A stretch of DNA of 64,000 bases from Alcaligenes faecalis (GCF_009497775.1 NZ_CP031012.1:1364001-1428000); one strand, 5' to 3'; shown: positions 25,700 to 35,004, counted from the first letter of the stretch. A program made the numbers and translations. Notes: generated by a model not told the origin, from the sequence alone.

Positions 25700-26898
25700 A
25701 CGTCTTTCGTCTGGCCTGGGCCGACTTGCGTTTTGACTGGCGCATCTCTTTTTGCATGGTCGCGGCCATGGTAGCCGTGGTGGCTCCCTTGCTGCTGCTC
25801 TTTGGCCTGAAGCACGGTGTGGTCACCCAGTTGCAGCAGGAGTTGCTGCAAGATCCGCGCAACTTGGAAGTGAAGATGTTGAGCAGCGGCAGCTTTGACC
25901 AGGCCTGGCTGAACAAGCTGCGTCAAATGCCCGGCGTGGGCTATGCCATTGGCATGACGCGCTCCTTGAATACCCAGGCAGATTTGCGTCTGGACCGACG
26001 CCGCTTTCTGGAAAATGTAGAAGTGCTGGCCAGCGCACAAGGCGATCCCTTGCTGCAGAATCAGGCCCGTGACTTGTCTCCCCATGAAATCATCCTGACT
26101 CAGGAAGCCGCCCGTCGCTTGAACTGGACAGCGGGCGAGTTCGTGCATTTGCGCCTGAGCCGCCGTCTGGACGGACAGCTGGAGCAGGGCGACAAGGCCA
26201 TGACCGTGGTGGATGTGCTGGCGGAACACCGCTATTCGCGTCCCGCCGTGTTTGTAGCCCCGGAAACCTTGCTGGCGCTGGAATACGCTCGTGATGGTTT
26301 TCAAATTCCCGATTTTTCCCTGCTGACTGGCAAGCCTTTGGCCGCTGATATGCCCGTGCTCTACGCCCGCGCCCGTGTCTATGCCAGCACGATTGATCAG
26401 GTTGGCGAGGTGGCAAAAGGCCTGGAGCAGCAAGGTATTCCAGTCGCCAGTCGCTACGCTGATATTGAAAACGTGCGCGCCATCAACCGGGTGCTTAGCC
26501 TGATCTTTGGTGTGATTGCTTTGACCGCTATCGTGGGCTGCGCAGCCTCTTTGGGCGGAGCATTTTTGGCGAATGTGGACCGCAAGCGCAAAGATCTGGC
26601 GGTCCTGCGTTTGCTGGGTATTGATAGCGGTGGAGTCATTCGCTACGTGCTGATTCAGGCCATTTTGTTAAGCCTGATCGCCTATGCCTTGGGACTGGGC
26701 CTGTATGGCCTGGGCAGTACCTTATTCAATCAACTACTGGTGGGAGATGGCCTCCAGACGGACTTCGTGTGTCGCATCACCATGGCCCATGCCCTGTACG
26801 CCTTATTGATGGTGGCAGGTCTGGCGTGTGTGGTGGCGGCAATCGGAGCCTGGCGGGCCGTTCGTGTTCAACCTGCGGAGAGTTTGCGTGAAATTTAA
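25690..26898 (+). CDS. ABC transporter permease (FtsX/MacB/LolC-like)
   Basis: The 402-aa permease has the FtsX/MacB plan: a first membrane helix near residues 20-40 (AAMVAVVAPLLLLFG), a large periplasmic domain of about 230 residues, and three C-terminal helices (SLIFGVIALTAIVGCAASLG; YVLIQAILLSLIAYALGLGL; ALLMVAGLACVVAAIGAW). The segment DRKRKDLAVLRLLGID lies between helices 2 and 3, as in the family. The start at ATG 25690 overlaps the ATPase gene by 10 nt. It ends within the next gene's start region. Confidence 0.88.
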   Translation: MFVNVFRLAWADLRFDWRISFCMVAAMVAVVAPLLLLFGLKHGVVTQLQQELLQDPRNLEVKMLSSGSFDQAWLNKLRQMPGVGYAIGMTRSLNTQADLRLDRRRFLENVEVLASAQGDPLLQNQARDLSPHEIILTQEAARRLNWTAGEFVHLRLSRRLDGQLEQGDKAMTVVDVLAEHRYSRPAVFVAPETLLALEYARDGFQIPDFSLLTGKPLAADMPVLYARARVYASTIDQVGEVAKGLEQQGIPVASRYADIENVRAINRVLSLIFGVIALTAIVGCAASLGGAFLANVDRKRKDLAVLRLLGIDSGGVIRYVLIQAILLSLIAYALGLGLYGLGSTLFNQLLVGDGLQTDFVCRITMAHALYALLMVAGLACVVAAIGAWRAVRVQPAESLREI

Positions 26899-28444
26899 TC
26901 CTTTGTTCAGTGCGGCCAGTTTGTTGCTGGGTTTCAGCGCTGTGGCGCAGGCAGCGCCCTGGGACGAGAAGTACTACAACCCCAAGCCAGCCGAAGGCGA
27001 TGTGGTTCTGCCCATGCCTTGCGAAGGCGCCATGGTGTTTCGCCGTGTGGCCGTGCCCGTCGCCGGTCCTTTGGACGATATGCGTGTGGTGGTGGGGCAG
27101 GAAGCCGAGGAGTGGGGCTATATCGAACACAAGCGCCCCGAGTTCATTGCAGGCAGCTTTACCGATAGCAAGGCCGGTTCCTCGCGTTATTACCTGATGG
27201 CCAAGTACGAACTGAACAAATTGCAGTATCAGGCCATGACGGAAGCCACCTGCCCGACACCCAAGAACACCTTGGTGGTGCCGCAGACCGACATCAGCTG
27301 GATGGATGCGGTGCATTTCTCCGATCTGTACAACCAGTGGCTGCGCGAGAACGCGGCCGACAAGCTGCCCAAAGAAGATGGCTTGGCTGGTTTTGTACGC
27401 CTGCCTACGGAAATTGAATGGGAATACGCGGCGCGGGGCGGCTCGGCCCTGTCTTCGGCCGAGTTCCGTGACGTGCGTTATCCCATGCCCGAAGGCATGA
27501 ACGACTATGAATGGTATGCCGGTGCGCAGTCCTCCAACGGGGCTGTTCAGTTGATGGGACGGCTCAAACCCAATCCGCTGGGTCTGCATGACATGCTGGG
27601 CAATGTGGACGAGATGATTCTGGAGTCCTTCCGCCTGAACAAGCTGGACCGTCAACACGGCCAGGCCGGTGGCTTTGTGGTGCGTGGTGGCAATTTCCTG
27701 TCCAAGCCCGAAGCCCTGCGTTCTTCGGCTCGTAAAGAGCTGGCGTACTACGGTCCCAAAGGACCCACTCAAGCCAAAACAACCGGCATGCGTCTGGCCC
27801 TGGTGTCGATTGCCTTGACCTCGCGCGAGCGTGTGCAGGCCATTGAAAAGAGCTGGCAAGCCCTGGGTACCGAGCAAGGCACGGTCAACCCGAATGGCCC
27901 GGCAGAAGAGTCCGCCGTGCAGCGTCTGAGTTCCTTGGCCAGCAGCCTGGAAGACGACAAGCTCAAAGCCCAGTTAAAGCAATTGGAAGGGGATTTGCGG
28001 GCCGCCAATCTGCGTCAGGAAGAGATGCGTGACCAAGCCATTCGCGCCAACCTGGAGCTGGGTTCTTTCCTGTGCACCAAGCTGAAAGATGACGTGCTGT
28101 TCGTGGAATTGCTGCATCGAAATTACGATGCCTTGTGCGAAGCCGATACGGACGACAAGCAATGCGCCAGCCGCAAATTGAAGCTGGACGAACAGGAAGA
28201 CCGTGTCGCGAAACTGGCACGGTATTATGCGAGTAATTTAATTGACGCCTCGTCCTTGTACGGGCTGAACTTGCTGGAAAAACAGGTGCCGGTAGAGCGC
28301 CAGATGATGGAACAAAACAAGAGCCTGAGTGCTTTGAAACCCTATCTGGAAGTGCATTGGAAAAATCAGAAGGATTATCTGAAAACAGATGCCATTGATA
28401 TCAATGCCTGGAAAAACAGTTGTAAATCCGTGCCCAACTCGTGA
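26888..28444 (+). CDS. Exported SUMF1/FGE-fold protein with coiled-coil tail
   Basis: The 518-aa protein starts at GTG 26888, set by GGAGAG upstream. It has a signal peptide (FSAASLLLGFSAVAQA). Residues 30-310 form a SUMF1-type fold: RYYLMAKYELNKLQYQAM, GFVRLPTEIEWEYAARGG, PLGLHDMLGNVDEMI and FVVRGGNFLS. The catalytic cysteine region of formylglycine-generating enzymes after the RGG motif has no Cys here, so a binding rather than a sulfatase-activating role is likely. The C-terminal 200 residues are helical or coiled coil with four Cys. It overlaps the permease by 11 nt. Confidence 0.82.
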   Translation: MKFNPLFSAASLLLGFSAVAQAAPWDEKYYNPKPAEGDVVLPMPCEGAMVFRRVAVPVAGPLDDMRVVVGQEAEEWGYIEHKRPEFIAGSFTDSKAGSSRYYLMAKYELNKLQYQAMTEATCPTPKNTLVVPQTDISWMDAVHFSDLYNQWLRENAADKLPKEDGLAGFVRLPTEIEWEYAARGGSALSSAEFRDVRYPMPEGMNDYEWYAGAQSSNGAVQLMGRLKPNPLGLHDMLGNVDEMILESFRLNKLDRQHGQAGGFVVRGGNFLSKPEALRSSARKELAYYGPKGPTQAKTTGMRLALVSIALTSRERVQAIEKSWQALGTEQGTVNPNGPAEESAVQRLSSLASSLEDDKLKAQLKQLEGDLRAANLRQEEMRDQAIRANLELGSFLCTKLKDDVLFVELLHRNYDALCEADTDDKQCASRKLKLDEQEDRVAKLARYYASNLIDASSLYGLNLLEKQVPVERQMMEQNKSLSALKPYLEVHWKNQKDYLKTDAIDINAWKNSCKSVPNS

Positions 28445-28491
28445 ATCACGAGCCAATAAAAATAGACGTACTTCAAATGGAAGAGGAAGTT

Positions 28492-29223
28492 ATGCAACAC
28501 GTGCGCCGTTTTACCCCTAGAACTTTGCTGGGCAGCCTGATGCTGGGCGTGGCTTTGCTCTCGGGTTGTGCCAGTACTGGCAGTAGTTTGCTGGGCGGTG
28601 CCCAGGCCGATGACCGCCTGACAGAGGGTCAGGATGCGAAATTCTTTAGCCGTTCGGGCTTTCAGGCGTGTGCCGGTGCCGCAGCCGTGGGTGTGCTGGC
28701 TTGCATGCTGTCGAACTCCAGCAATAAAGCGGCTTGCGCGATTATTGCGGGTGTGGCCGCTTGCGGTGTGGCCATGGGTACCAACTACTATCTGGACCAG
28801 CGCCGCACGGAATACGCCAATACCTCGGATCGTCTGGCTGCCATGCAGCGTGACGTAGAAGCCGATACGGCCAATATCATTGAGCGCACCAATACGGCTC
28901 AACAAGTGATTGCTGACGACAAGCGGCAGATTGCTGAAATCGAAAAGCACATGAAAGAAAAAACGATGGAGAAAAAACAGGCCGAGAAGCAATTGGCCCG
29001 TATCGATAAAAATATCGATGTTCTGAATCGTGATCTGAAAAACATGAACGAAAAGGTTAGCCTGTACCGCGATGTGGCCGAGGCTGAACGCAAGGACGGT
29101 GGCAAGAAGTCCGAAGTCCAGCGCCTGGACCGTCAGATTGACCAAATGAATGTGAAAGTGGCCGTGCTGCAAAAAGAAGTAGACGACCTGTATTCCATGC
29201 GTTCCGCCGTTACTTTGGGTTAA
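28492..29223 (+). CDS. Coiled-coil lipoprotein 1 of the srf operon
   Basis: The 243-aa protein has a lipoprotein signal (LGSLMLGVALLSGC, Cys26). A Gly/Ala-rich hydrophobic hairpin follows (AGAAAVGVLACML; AIIAGVAACGVAMG), then a long charged coiled coil (TMEKKQAEKQLARIDKNIDV; VQRLDRQIDQMNVKVAVLQK). The residue after Cys is Ala, compatible with outer-membrane sorting in enteric rules. The start at ATG 28492 has AGAGGAAG upstream. The function is not known. It may be a structural strut of the envelope complex. Confidence 0.75.
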   Translation: MQHVRRFTPRTLLGSLMLGVALLSGCASTGSSLLGGAQADDRLTEGQDAKFFSRSGFQACAGAAAVGVLACMLSNSSNKAACAIIAGVAACGVAMGTNYYLDQRRTEYANTSDRLAAMQRDVEADTANIIERTNTAQQVIADDKRQIAEIEKHMKEKTMEKKQAEKQLARIDKNIDVLNRDLKNMNEKVSLYRDVAEAERKDGGKKSEVQRLDRQIDQMNVKVAVLQKEVDDLYSMRSAVTLG

Positions 29224-29233
29224 AGAGTTTCTT

Positions 29234-29740
29234 ATGCGAGTATTTCTGCGTTGGACCCCCTTGGCAGCCAGCCTCTTGCTGGCCGGTTGTGCCACCACCA
29301 TGAGCGAATGCGACCCCTCTGATCAGGACGCCGGCTTTTTCACCAAAATCAGTTGCGACACCTCGGGTGCCTATCGCCAGCATATTGATGCGCGCGAACA
29401 GGGCTTGTTGAGCGCACAGGAAGCCAATGCGCTGTTTCATCAGGTCTACAAGGATATTCAGACCCAGCAAAGCCTGAGCAAAGCCAGTCTGGCCCAGCAG
29501 CGTCAGGCCCAGACGGCCCTGAACCGTTCCATGGGGCAGTTGGTGCGCAGCTTGCAGGCCAGCAAAGGCAAGGAAGCCGGTTTGCAGAACCAGCTCAAGG
29601 ACCTGGATAAGGGCCTGAAAGACGTGAACCGCTCTACCGAAGACAATAGCTCGGCCGCGATCGCCCAGAAGCAGCAGCAATTGCAGAAGCTGCAAAAAGA
29701 CGTCAGCCGCCTGCAGTCCAGTTTGGGTTACGACGAGTAA
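29234..29740 (+). CDS. Coiled-coil lipoprotein 2 of the srf operon
   Basis: The 168-aa protein has a lipobox LLLAGC (Cys19) and a short Cys-containing region. A helical coiled-coil body (AKASLAQQRQAQTALN-type heptads) runs to a C-terminal QQQLQKLQKDVSRLQSSL. It shares the lipoprotein plus coiled-coil plan with the preceding gene and starts 10 nt after it. No family name is recognised. Confidence 0.72.
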   Translation: MRVFLRWTPLAASLLLAGCATTMSECDPSDQDAGFFTKISCDTSGAYRQHIDAREQGLLSAQEANALFHQVYKDIQTQQSLSKASLAQQRQAQTALNRSMGQLVRSLQASKGKEAGLQNQLKDLDKGLKDVNRSTEDNSSAAIAQKQQQLQKLQKDVSRLQSSLGYDE

Positions 29741-29746
29741 AAGCCT

Positions 29747-31339
29747 ATGCAGCGTGTCATTCTTGATTCGATTGGACCATCCTCGGCGTATCAGCAGCAT
29801 CAGCATGCGCTCAATGTGCTGAAACGCCAGGATGAACCCTTAACGCATCTGTTTTCCACCTATCAGGCTGATGGTTCCGACACCACCGCCTGGTGGACGG
29901 GCATGCAGGGCCAGGCCGTGCCAAAAAGCAGCTTGTCTGCGGCACAGCAACAGGCTCTGGATGCGCGTTACCAGCAATCGCTGGACCGGATCGAGGTCCT
30001 GAGCCGCCAGTTGCAAGAGCAGGGGGCGACGCAGGACGCGCAAGCGCTGCAAGCCTTGCTGAAAGATGTGTCGGCCAAAGGGGCGGTGTACAGCGTAGGC
30101 GGCAAGCCTTTGCTGGTCATGAGCGAGAACCCGGCGCTATCGCCCGAACCCTTGTTCGAGTCCTATCAGAAGCGGGTGGCACCGCCACCGCCTGTACCTC
30201 CTGTGGTGCCTGCGGCAGCAGCCGTGGGGGCAGGGGCTGCAGCGACGACCGTGGCCGCCTCCAAAGGTCGTCCGTGGCTATGGTTCTTGTTGGCCGCTTT
30301 GCTGGCTTTATTGCTGGCCCTGTTCTTGTCCTGGTGGTTCAAGTGGCCTCCGGGCTGGTGGGACAAGGAGGTGGTGCCGGTAGAGCCACCCGCCGTGGTC
30401 AAGCCTGATCCTGTGGTGGAAGAGCCTGTTGTCCCTCCAGCGCCGCCTCCTGAAGAGCCGGTGGTGCCTGTTCCTGAACCGGAACCCGAGCCAGTCAAAG
30501 TAGAGCCTGTGCCCGAGCCCGTGGTGGAAGAGCCGCCTGCGCCTCCTCCTGCACCGGAGCCGCCGCCCAAGCCCGAGCCACCACCGAAACCCAAGCCTGA
30601 ACCCAAACCCAAGCCGGGCCCCAAGGTGTCGTCTGATCCTAACTTTGTGTGTGCTCAGGACGAGAAGGGTGAAGTGCTCAAGCCCGAGGTCTACATCATT
30701 TTTGATTCCTCCATGTCCATGTTGCTGAGCGTCGATGCCAAGATCCAGGACGAGGAGTGGTTCTTCAGTCAGGATCTGGACGATATGGGTTCCTGGAGTG
30801 ATTACGCGACCCAGCGTGCTCAAACCCTGTTCCGGGGCACCTCGCGTATCGATGCGGCGCGCAGTGCTTTCTCCAGCATGGTGGACAGTTTGCCGGCCGG
30901 ACAGGATCTGCACTTGGTGACCTTCGCACAGCAGTGTGCTGCGCCCAATTACCAGGGCCGCTTTACGACTGCACAGCGTGGGCGCTTGAAGAACCTGATC
31001 CAGAATATCGAGGCCAAGGACAGTACTAATCTGGTGCAGTCCCTGAATCTGGCTGCCAGCCGGGTGGATGGGGTGAACCGGGATGCCTTGATCGTCTTGT
31101 TCGTGGATGGCAATGACGGTTGCGATCAGGATATTTGTGCCGTGTCGCGCAGCATTGCTCGTGCCAAGCCACGTTTGCGCATTAACGTGGTGGATATCAC
31201 CGGGCAAGGTTTGTCGGCTTGCGCAGCTACGGCAACCGGTGGGGTCACGCTGGCTCCCAAGCAGTCTGGTCAGATTGCCAAAGCCCTGCGTGATGCCACA
31301 ACGGACTTTGTGAAGCGCGCCGAGCAGGCTTGCAAGTAA
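29747..31339 (+). CDS. Bitopic vWA-domain protein of the srf operon
   Basis: The 530-aa protein has about 170 cytoplasmic residues and one membrane helix at about 177-198 (WLWFLLAALLALLLALFL). A strongly Pro/Glu-rich linker of about 100 residues follows, then a periplasmic vWA domain from about residue 312 (VYIIFDSSMSMLLSVDAK). The MIDAS is canonical: Asp320-Ser-Ser-Met-Ser, with later LVTFAQQC and LIVLFVDGNDGCDQD. The plan mirrors the SrfA-like and the 350-aa proteins: cytoplasmic head, one helix, periplasm-spanning linker, outer domain. It is the last gene of the operon, followed by a strong terminator. Confidence 0.82.
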   Translation: MQRVILDSIGPSSAYQQHQHALNVLKRQDEPLTHLFSTYQADGSDTTAWWTGMQGQAVPKSSLSAAQQQALDARYQQSLDRIEVLSRQLQEQGATQDAQALQALLKDVSAKGAVYSVGGKPLLVMSENPALSPEPLFESYQKRVAPPPPVPPVVPAAAAVGAGAAATTVAASKGRPWLWFLLAALLALLLALFLSWWFKWPPGWWDKEVVPVEPPAVVKPDPVVEEPVVPPAPPPEEPVVPVPEPEPEPVKVEPVPEPVVEEPPAPPPAPEPPPKPEPPPKPKPEPKPKPGPKVSSDPNFVCAQDEKGEVLKPEVYIIFDSSMSMLLSVDAKIQDEEWFFSQDLDDMGSWSDYATQRAQTLFRGTSRIDAARSAFSSMVDSLPAGQDLHLVTFAQQCAAPNYQGRFTTAQRGRLKNLIQNIEAKDSTNLVQSLNLAASRVDGVNRDALIVLFVDGNDGCDQDICAVSRSIARAKPRLRINVVDITGQGLSACAATATGGVTLAPKQSGQIAKALRDATTDFVKRAEQACK

Positions 31340-31362
31340 ACATCGTTTGACCTTGTGCCGTG

Positions 31363-31394
31363 ATCAGCCTGGGTTCGCCCAGGCTGATTCGTTT
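31363..31394 (+). terminator. Terminator of the srf operon
   Basis: An 11-bp perfect stem (ATCAGCCTGGG and complement) closed by a TTCG tetraloop and followed by TCGTTT, 24 nt after the last stop codon. Confidence 0.85.
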
Positions 31395-31622
31395 CTGGAC
31401 AGGCAGAAAAAGACAGGGTGACAATAATGACCTGAACTTTGTGTGAACTTGCCAAGGGGGCTGAGGTCGGGCTCTGTCCGTATGGACCGTAAGTGACGCC
31501 AAGCTCGTGATGAGATTTCTGTGACAGAACGGGAGGTCTGAGGCTTGGAATCGTTTTCCCCGAGACTTGGCTCCGCACTATTCAATACCGCTTTTGCGCT
31601 GAACTACGCATAGACTGTGGAA

Positions 31623-32939
31623 ATGTCTACATCATCCTCTCGCCCTGACTCGCCCGAACGCCGTCTGCGTCGCATGAAGCGCAGCGCATTGGCTTTGCTG
31701 GTGCTGACTATCTGCCTGTTCCTGCTAAGCCACGCCATGATGCGGCAGGGCGAGGCGGCACCTGTCGCCGGATTCTGGCCCTGGTTGCGTGCCTTCAGCG
31801 AGGCCGCCACTGTCGGTGCGCTGGCTGACTGGTTTGCCGTCGTTGCCCTGTTCCGCCACCCGCTGGGCCTGCCGTTTCCACATACCGCCATTATTCCCAA
31901 CAAGAAGAACAGCCTGGGTGAAAGCCTGGGCGTCTTTGTGCGCGACCACTTTCTGGATTCAGCCATGTTGCTGGAAAAGCTGCGCAGCCTGGACCCGGCC
32001 GCGCGTCTGGGGCAGTGGCTGTCGCAACCTGAGCAAAGCGAACGTGTCAGCCGTGCCTTGCAAACCGCCATGGGCGAGGCCCTGCGATTGCTGGATGAGC
32101 GCAGCGTCAAACAAGCGCTGACGGATGGGGTGCGTGGCTACCTGATGCGGGTGGATATGGCCGGTTCCAGCTCCCAGATTCTGGGGCTGCTGACGCGCAA
32201 TGCCCGCCACCAGCGCTTGCTGGATGAAGTCTTGCAGCAATTGGGTGGCTATCTGTCCAACGAGGCGGTCAAGCAGCGTGTGGCTGATGTATTGGTGCGC
32301 TACGCCCAGCGTGAATGGCCTAAGCTCCTGGCTATGGTCGGAGTAGTGACTTCGGTAGACGAGCTATCCGGCAAGATGGCCGATCGTCTGGCGCGAGCCC
32401 TGGTGGACGAAGTGCAAACCATTTTGAGTGAGCCCGAACACCCCTTGCGCAAGGATTACGAGCAATGGGTACACGACTATATTCAGCGCCTGGGCCAGGA
32501 CCCGGACTTGATGGAGCAGGTAGAAGCCATCAAGCAGCGCTTTTTGCACCATAAAGATGTGGGTGAATACATTGATGGCGTCTGGACGGATGTGATGCGT
32601 GTTGTGCGCAATGATCTGGCCAAAGAGGATTCGTCTGTCGCGGCCCATCTGCGCCAGGTAGCGCAGGACTTGGGTACACGCTTGAATACCGATGCAACGC
32701 TGCGTGACACCCTGAATGAGCACATGCTGTCCGCAGCAGCGGGCTTGGCCGAGCAATTGCGTGAAGGGGCCAAAGACCATATCTCGCGCACCGTGCGTCA
32801 ATGGGATGACAGGCAACTGGTGCGCGAGCTGGAACTGACGGTAGGCACGGATCTGCAATACATACGCTTTAACGGTACGGTAGTAGGCGGCCTGGTTGGC
32901 GTAGGCCTGCACGCGATCCTGTTATTGGGTCTGGTCTGA
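31623..32939 (+). CDS. DUF445 (YjiN-type) membrane protein
   Basis: The 438-aa protein has an N-terminal membrane helix (ALALLVLTICLFLLSHAMM), the family signature (ADWFAVVALFRHPLGLPFPH; TAIIPNKKNSLGESLG), a long helical periplasmic or cytoplasmic middle, and a C-terminal helix (VVGGLVGVGLHAILLLGLV). DUF445 proteins are inner-membrane proteins of unknown function. The start at ATG 31623 is preferred over GTG 31617. It is a single-gene unit between the srf terminator and the hairpin at 33.06 kb. Confidence 0.88.
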   Translation: MSTSSSRPDSPERRLRRMKRSALALLVLTICLFLLSHAMMRQGEAAPVAGFWPWLRAFSEAATVGALADWFAVVALFRHPLGLPFPHTAIIPNKKNSLGESLGVFVRDHFLDSAMLLEKLRSLDPAARLGQWLSQPEQSERVSRALQTAMGEALRLLDERSVKQALTDGVRGYLMRVDMAGSSSQILGLLTRNARHQRLLDEVLQQLGGYLSNEAVKQRVADVLVRYAQREWPKLLAMVGVVTSVDELSGKMADRLARALVDEVQTILSEPEHPLRKDYEQWVHDYIQRLGQDPDLMEQVEAIKQRFLHHKDVGEYIDGVWTDVMRVVRNDLAKEDSSVAAHLRQVAQDLGTRLNTDATLRDTLNEHMLSAAAGLAEQLREGAKDHISRTVRQWDDRQLVRELELTVGTDLQYIRFNGTVVGGLVGVGLHAILLLGLV

Positions 32940-33057
32940 AAAGACAAGCAGACCGGAGTTATCCGAGTGCCTGGGCCGGGCTTGGCAAACGTGGCAGCGC
33001 ATTTCAGATCAGAAGTAGCTGAATCCAAGGCCTTGCCGAATTGGGAATATAAAGGGG

Positions 33058-33098
33058 TGGGGGCAGCGAGACGTTCAGCTCTTTGCCCCCAATGCTTT
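33058..33098. terminator. Hairpin between convergent genes
   Basis: An 8-bp stem TGGGGGCA / TGCCCCCA with an 18-nt loop lies between the DUF445 gene and the convergent chemoreceptor gene. The plus strand has a TTTT a few bases later. It is a plausible shared terminator, weak on the minus strand. Confidence 0.5.
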
Positions 33099-33102
33099 TC
33101 TA

Positions 33103-34758
33103 TCAGGCAACTTTCAGCAAAGGGACTGGTTCCTGGGTGGCGTTCGGGTCGGGGACATAGGTGGATCGGCCAGTCACCCCCGTATTCAGAAGCTGAATGG
33201 ACAGTTTCAGCTCTTGTGCCTGACGGCTGAGTTCATGAACCGTCACCCCTAAATTACGGGCCAGATCGGCGTTGTCGTTGGTATCGCTGTCCATGGTGGA
33301 GACAGCATCGTTAATCTGCGCCAAACCGCTGGCTTGCTCGTTGGAGGCCGTGGAAATTTCGCTGATCAGATGCGTCACGTCCGAGACCGATTGCATGATC
33401 TCGTCCATGGTGGAACCAGCCCGTTTGGCATGATGGGCGCCGGTTGCCATGCGTTTCAAGGAATCTTCCACCAGGTTCTTGATCTCCCCGGCGGCCTGCG
33501 CACTTTTCTGCGCCAGACTGCGGACTTCACCGGCCACCACCGCAAAACCCTTGCCTGCTTCACCGGCACGGGCTGATTCCACGGCGGCATTCAGCGCCAG
33601 GATATTCGTCTGAAACGCCAGCCCTTCAATAATCGACACAATATCGCCAATGCGCTCAGAGCTATTGTGGATGTCCTGCATGGTACTGACCATGTCCTGA
33701 ACCACTTCGCCCCCACGCCTTGCGGTAGACAGGCTTTGGTCGGCCAGCTGATTCGCCAGTCTGGCATTGTCCGCGGTCTGCTGAACATTCATGGTCAACT
33801 GCTCCATATTCGCGGCCGTGCGCTGCAAGGAACCGGATTGGGCGGCGGTACGGTGGGATAGCTGGCGGTTGCCGTCCTCAATCTGTGTGGATACATCCAG
33901 AGACGCCTGAATGCCCTGATGCACATCACGAGCAAGGCTCAGCAAGCTCTTGCGCATCATGTCCATGTAGAAATACAGCTGCGCAATTTCCTGGCTGCGG
34001 GTGTGTTGCGGGTTCAGGTCGATCAGCAAATTGCCCGTCGCGATTTGCTGGGCGATATGGGTGGCGCTGTGCAGGGGTTGCATCATGCGCTGGGTCACAA
34101 TCCAGCCGTAGGCCAAAGTGGCCAGACTGACCACACCCAGGGATGCCAGCCCGGCTGTCAGATAGGTGCCGGATGCGCCGCTGCCCAGTAGCAAACCAGC
34201 GCTTAACGTTACCAGGCCGCCCGTCAGAATCCCGAAGCGTAGCAAGCTGGCGCGCAGGCTACGGTTCAAGGGTTGGAGCAGGGTGTTCAGGGCAGAGCGC
34301 CAGCCTCTGGCTTGCAACTGGCCTTCATGCAGACGAAAGCCGCGTAAGCCTTGCTGCTGAATGGAGTGGTACAGATATTCTGCTTCCTTGATCTCTTTGG
34401 GCTGGGCGCGTACCCGTACCGAGGCATAGCCATTGACGCGGCCGTTTTCGATTAAAGGAATGACGCGCGCCTTCACCCAGTAAAAGCCGCCGTCTTTGCG
34501 GCGGTTCTTGATTAGCCCCGACCAGGATCGTTGTTGCTTGAGGGTCTGCCATAAATCCTGAAAAATCACGGCCGGCATGTGGGGGTGACGCACGATATTG
34601 TGGGGTGCCCCGATCAGCTCATCATGGCTGTAGCCGCTAACCTCGATAAAGACCGGATTGGCGTAGATGATGCGCCCCTTCAGGTCTGTTTTGGAGATTA
34701 AATAGGTTTTTTCGGGTACCTGTGTTTCATGAGACGTAATGGCTTGGTTTTCACGCAT
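33103..34758 (-). CDS. Aer-like PAS-domain chemoreceptor 1
   Basis: This is a methyl-accepting chemotaxis protein that senses redox or energy state through a cytoplasmic PAS domain and signals to CheA/CheW. In the 551-aa protein, PAS is at about residues 15-120 (GRIIYANPVFIEVSGYSHDE; NRRKDGGFYWVKARVIPL). Two membrane segments lie at about 185-230, then a HAMP-like linker. The signalling domain follows from about 290, with the conserved hairpin (GLAFQTNILALNAAVESARA; KGFAVVAGEVRSLAQKS). No large periplasmic domain exists, which fits an Aer-type receptor. It is strongly similar in plan to the receptor encoded just upstream. Confidence 0.92.
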   Translation of the reverse strand: MRENQAITSHETQVPEKTYLISKTDLKGRIIYANPVFIEVSGYSHDELIGAPHNIVRHPHMPAVIFQDLWQTLKQQRSWSGLIKNRRKDGGFYWVKARVIPLIENGRVNGYASVRVRAQPKEIKEAEYLYHSIQQQGLRGFRLHEGQLQARGWRSALNTLLQPLNRSLRASLLRFGILTGGLVTLSAGLLLGSGASGTYLTAGLASLGVVSLATLAYGWIVTQRMMQPLHSATHIAQQIATGNLLIDLNPQHTRSQEIAQLYFYMDMMRKSLLSLARDVHQGIQASLDVSTQIEDGNRQLSHRTAAQSGSLQRTAANMEQLTMNVQQTADNARLANQLADQSLSTARRGGEVVQDMVSTMQDIHNSSERIGDIVSIIEGLAFQTNILALNAAVESARAGEAGKGFAVVAGEVRSLAQKSAQAAGEIKNLVEDSLKRMATGAHHAKRAGSTMDEIMQSVSDVTHLISEISTASNEQASGLAQINDAVSTMDSDTNDNADLARNLGVTVHELSRQAQELKLSIQLLNTGVTGRSTYVPDPNATQEPVPLLKVA

Positions 34759-35004
34759 GATCTGGCCCTGTTAAAGACGTAGGCGGAAAAGGACAGATCA
34801 TTATGTTGCATATTGACTCAATTTTGTTACTTGGTATTTGTATTAGAGTCTAAATGTGTCACCGTAATGACAAGCAAAAGCCAAGGTTTCAGAGCAAGGT
34901 TCCTGTGGTCTACTGCCTTGATTTTATTATTGATTATTATTTTTGAGCATTCAGGGTATCAAAATCGATCCCAGAATTATTGTTTTGTCTAGCTGTCAGT
35001 TTTG

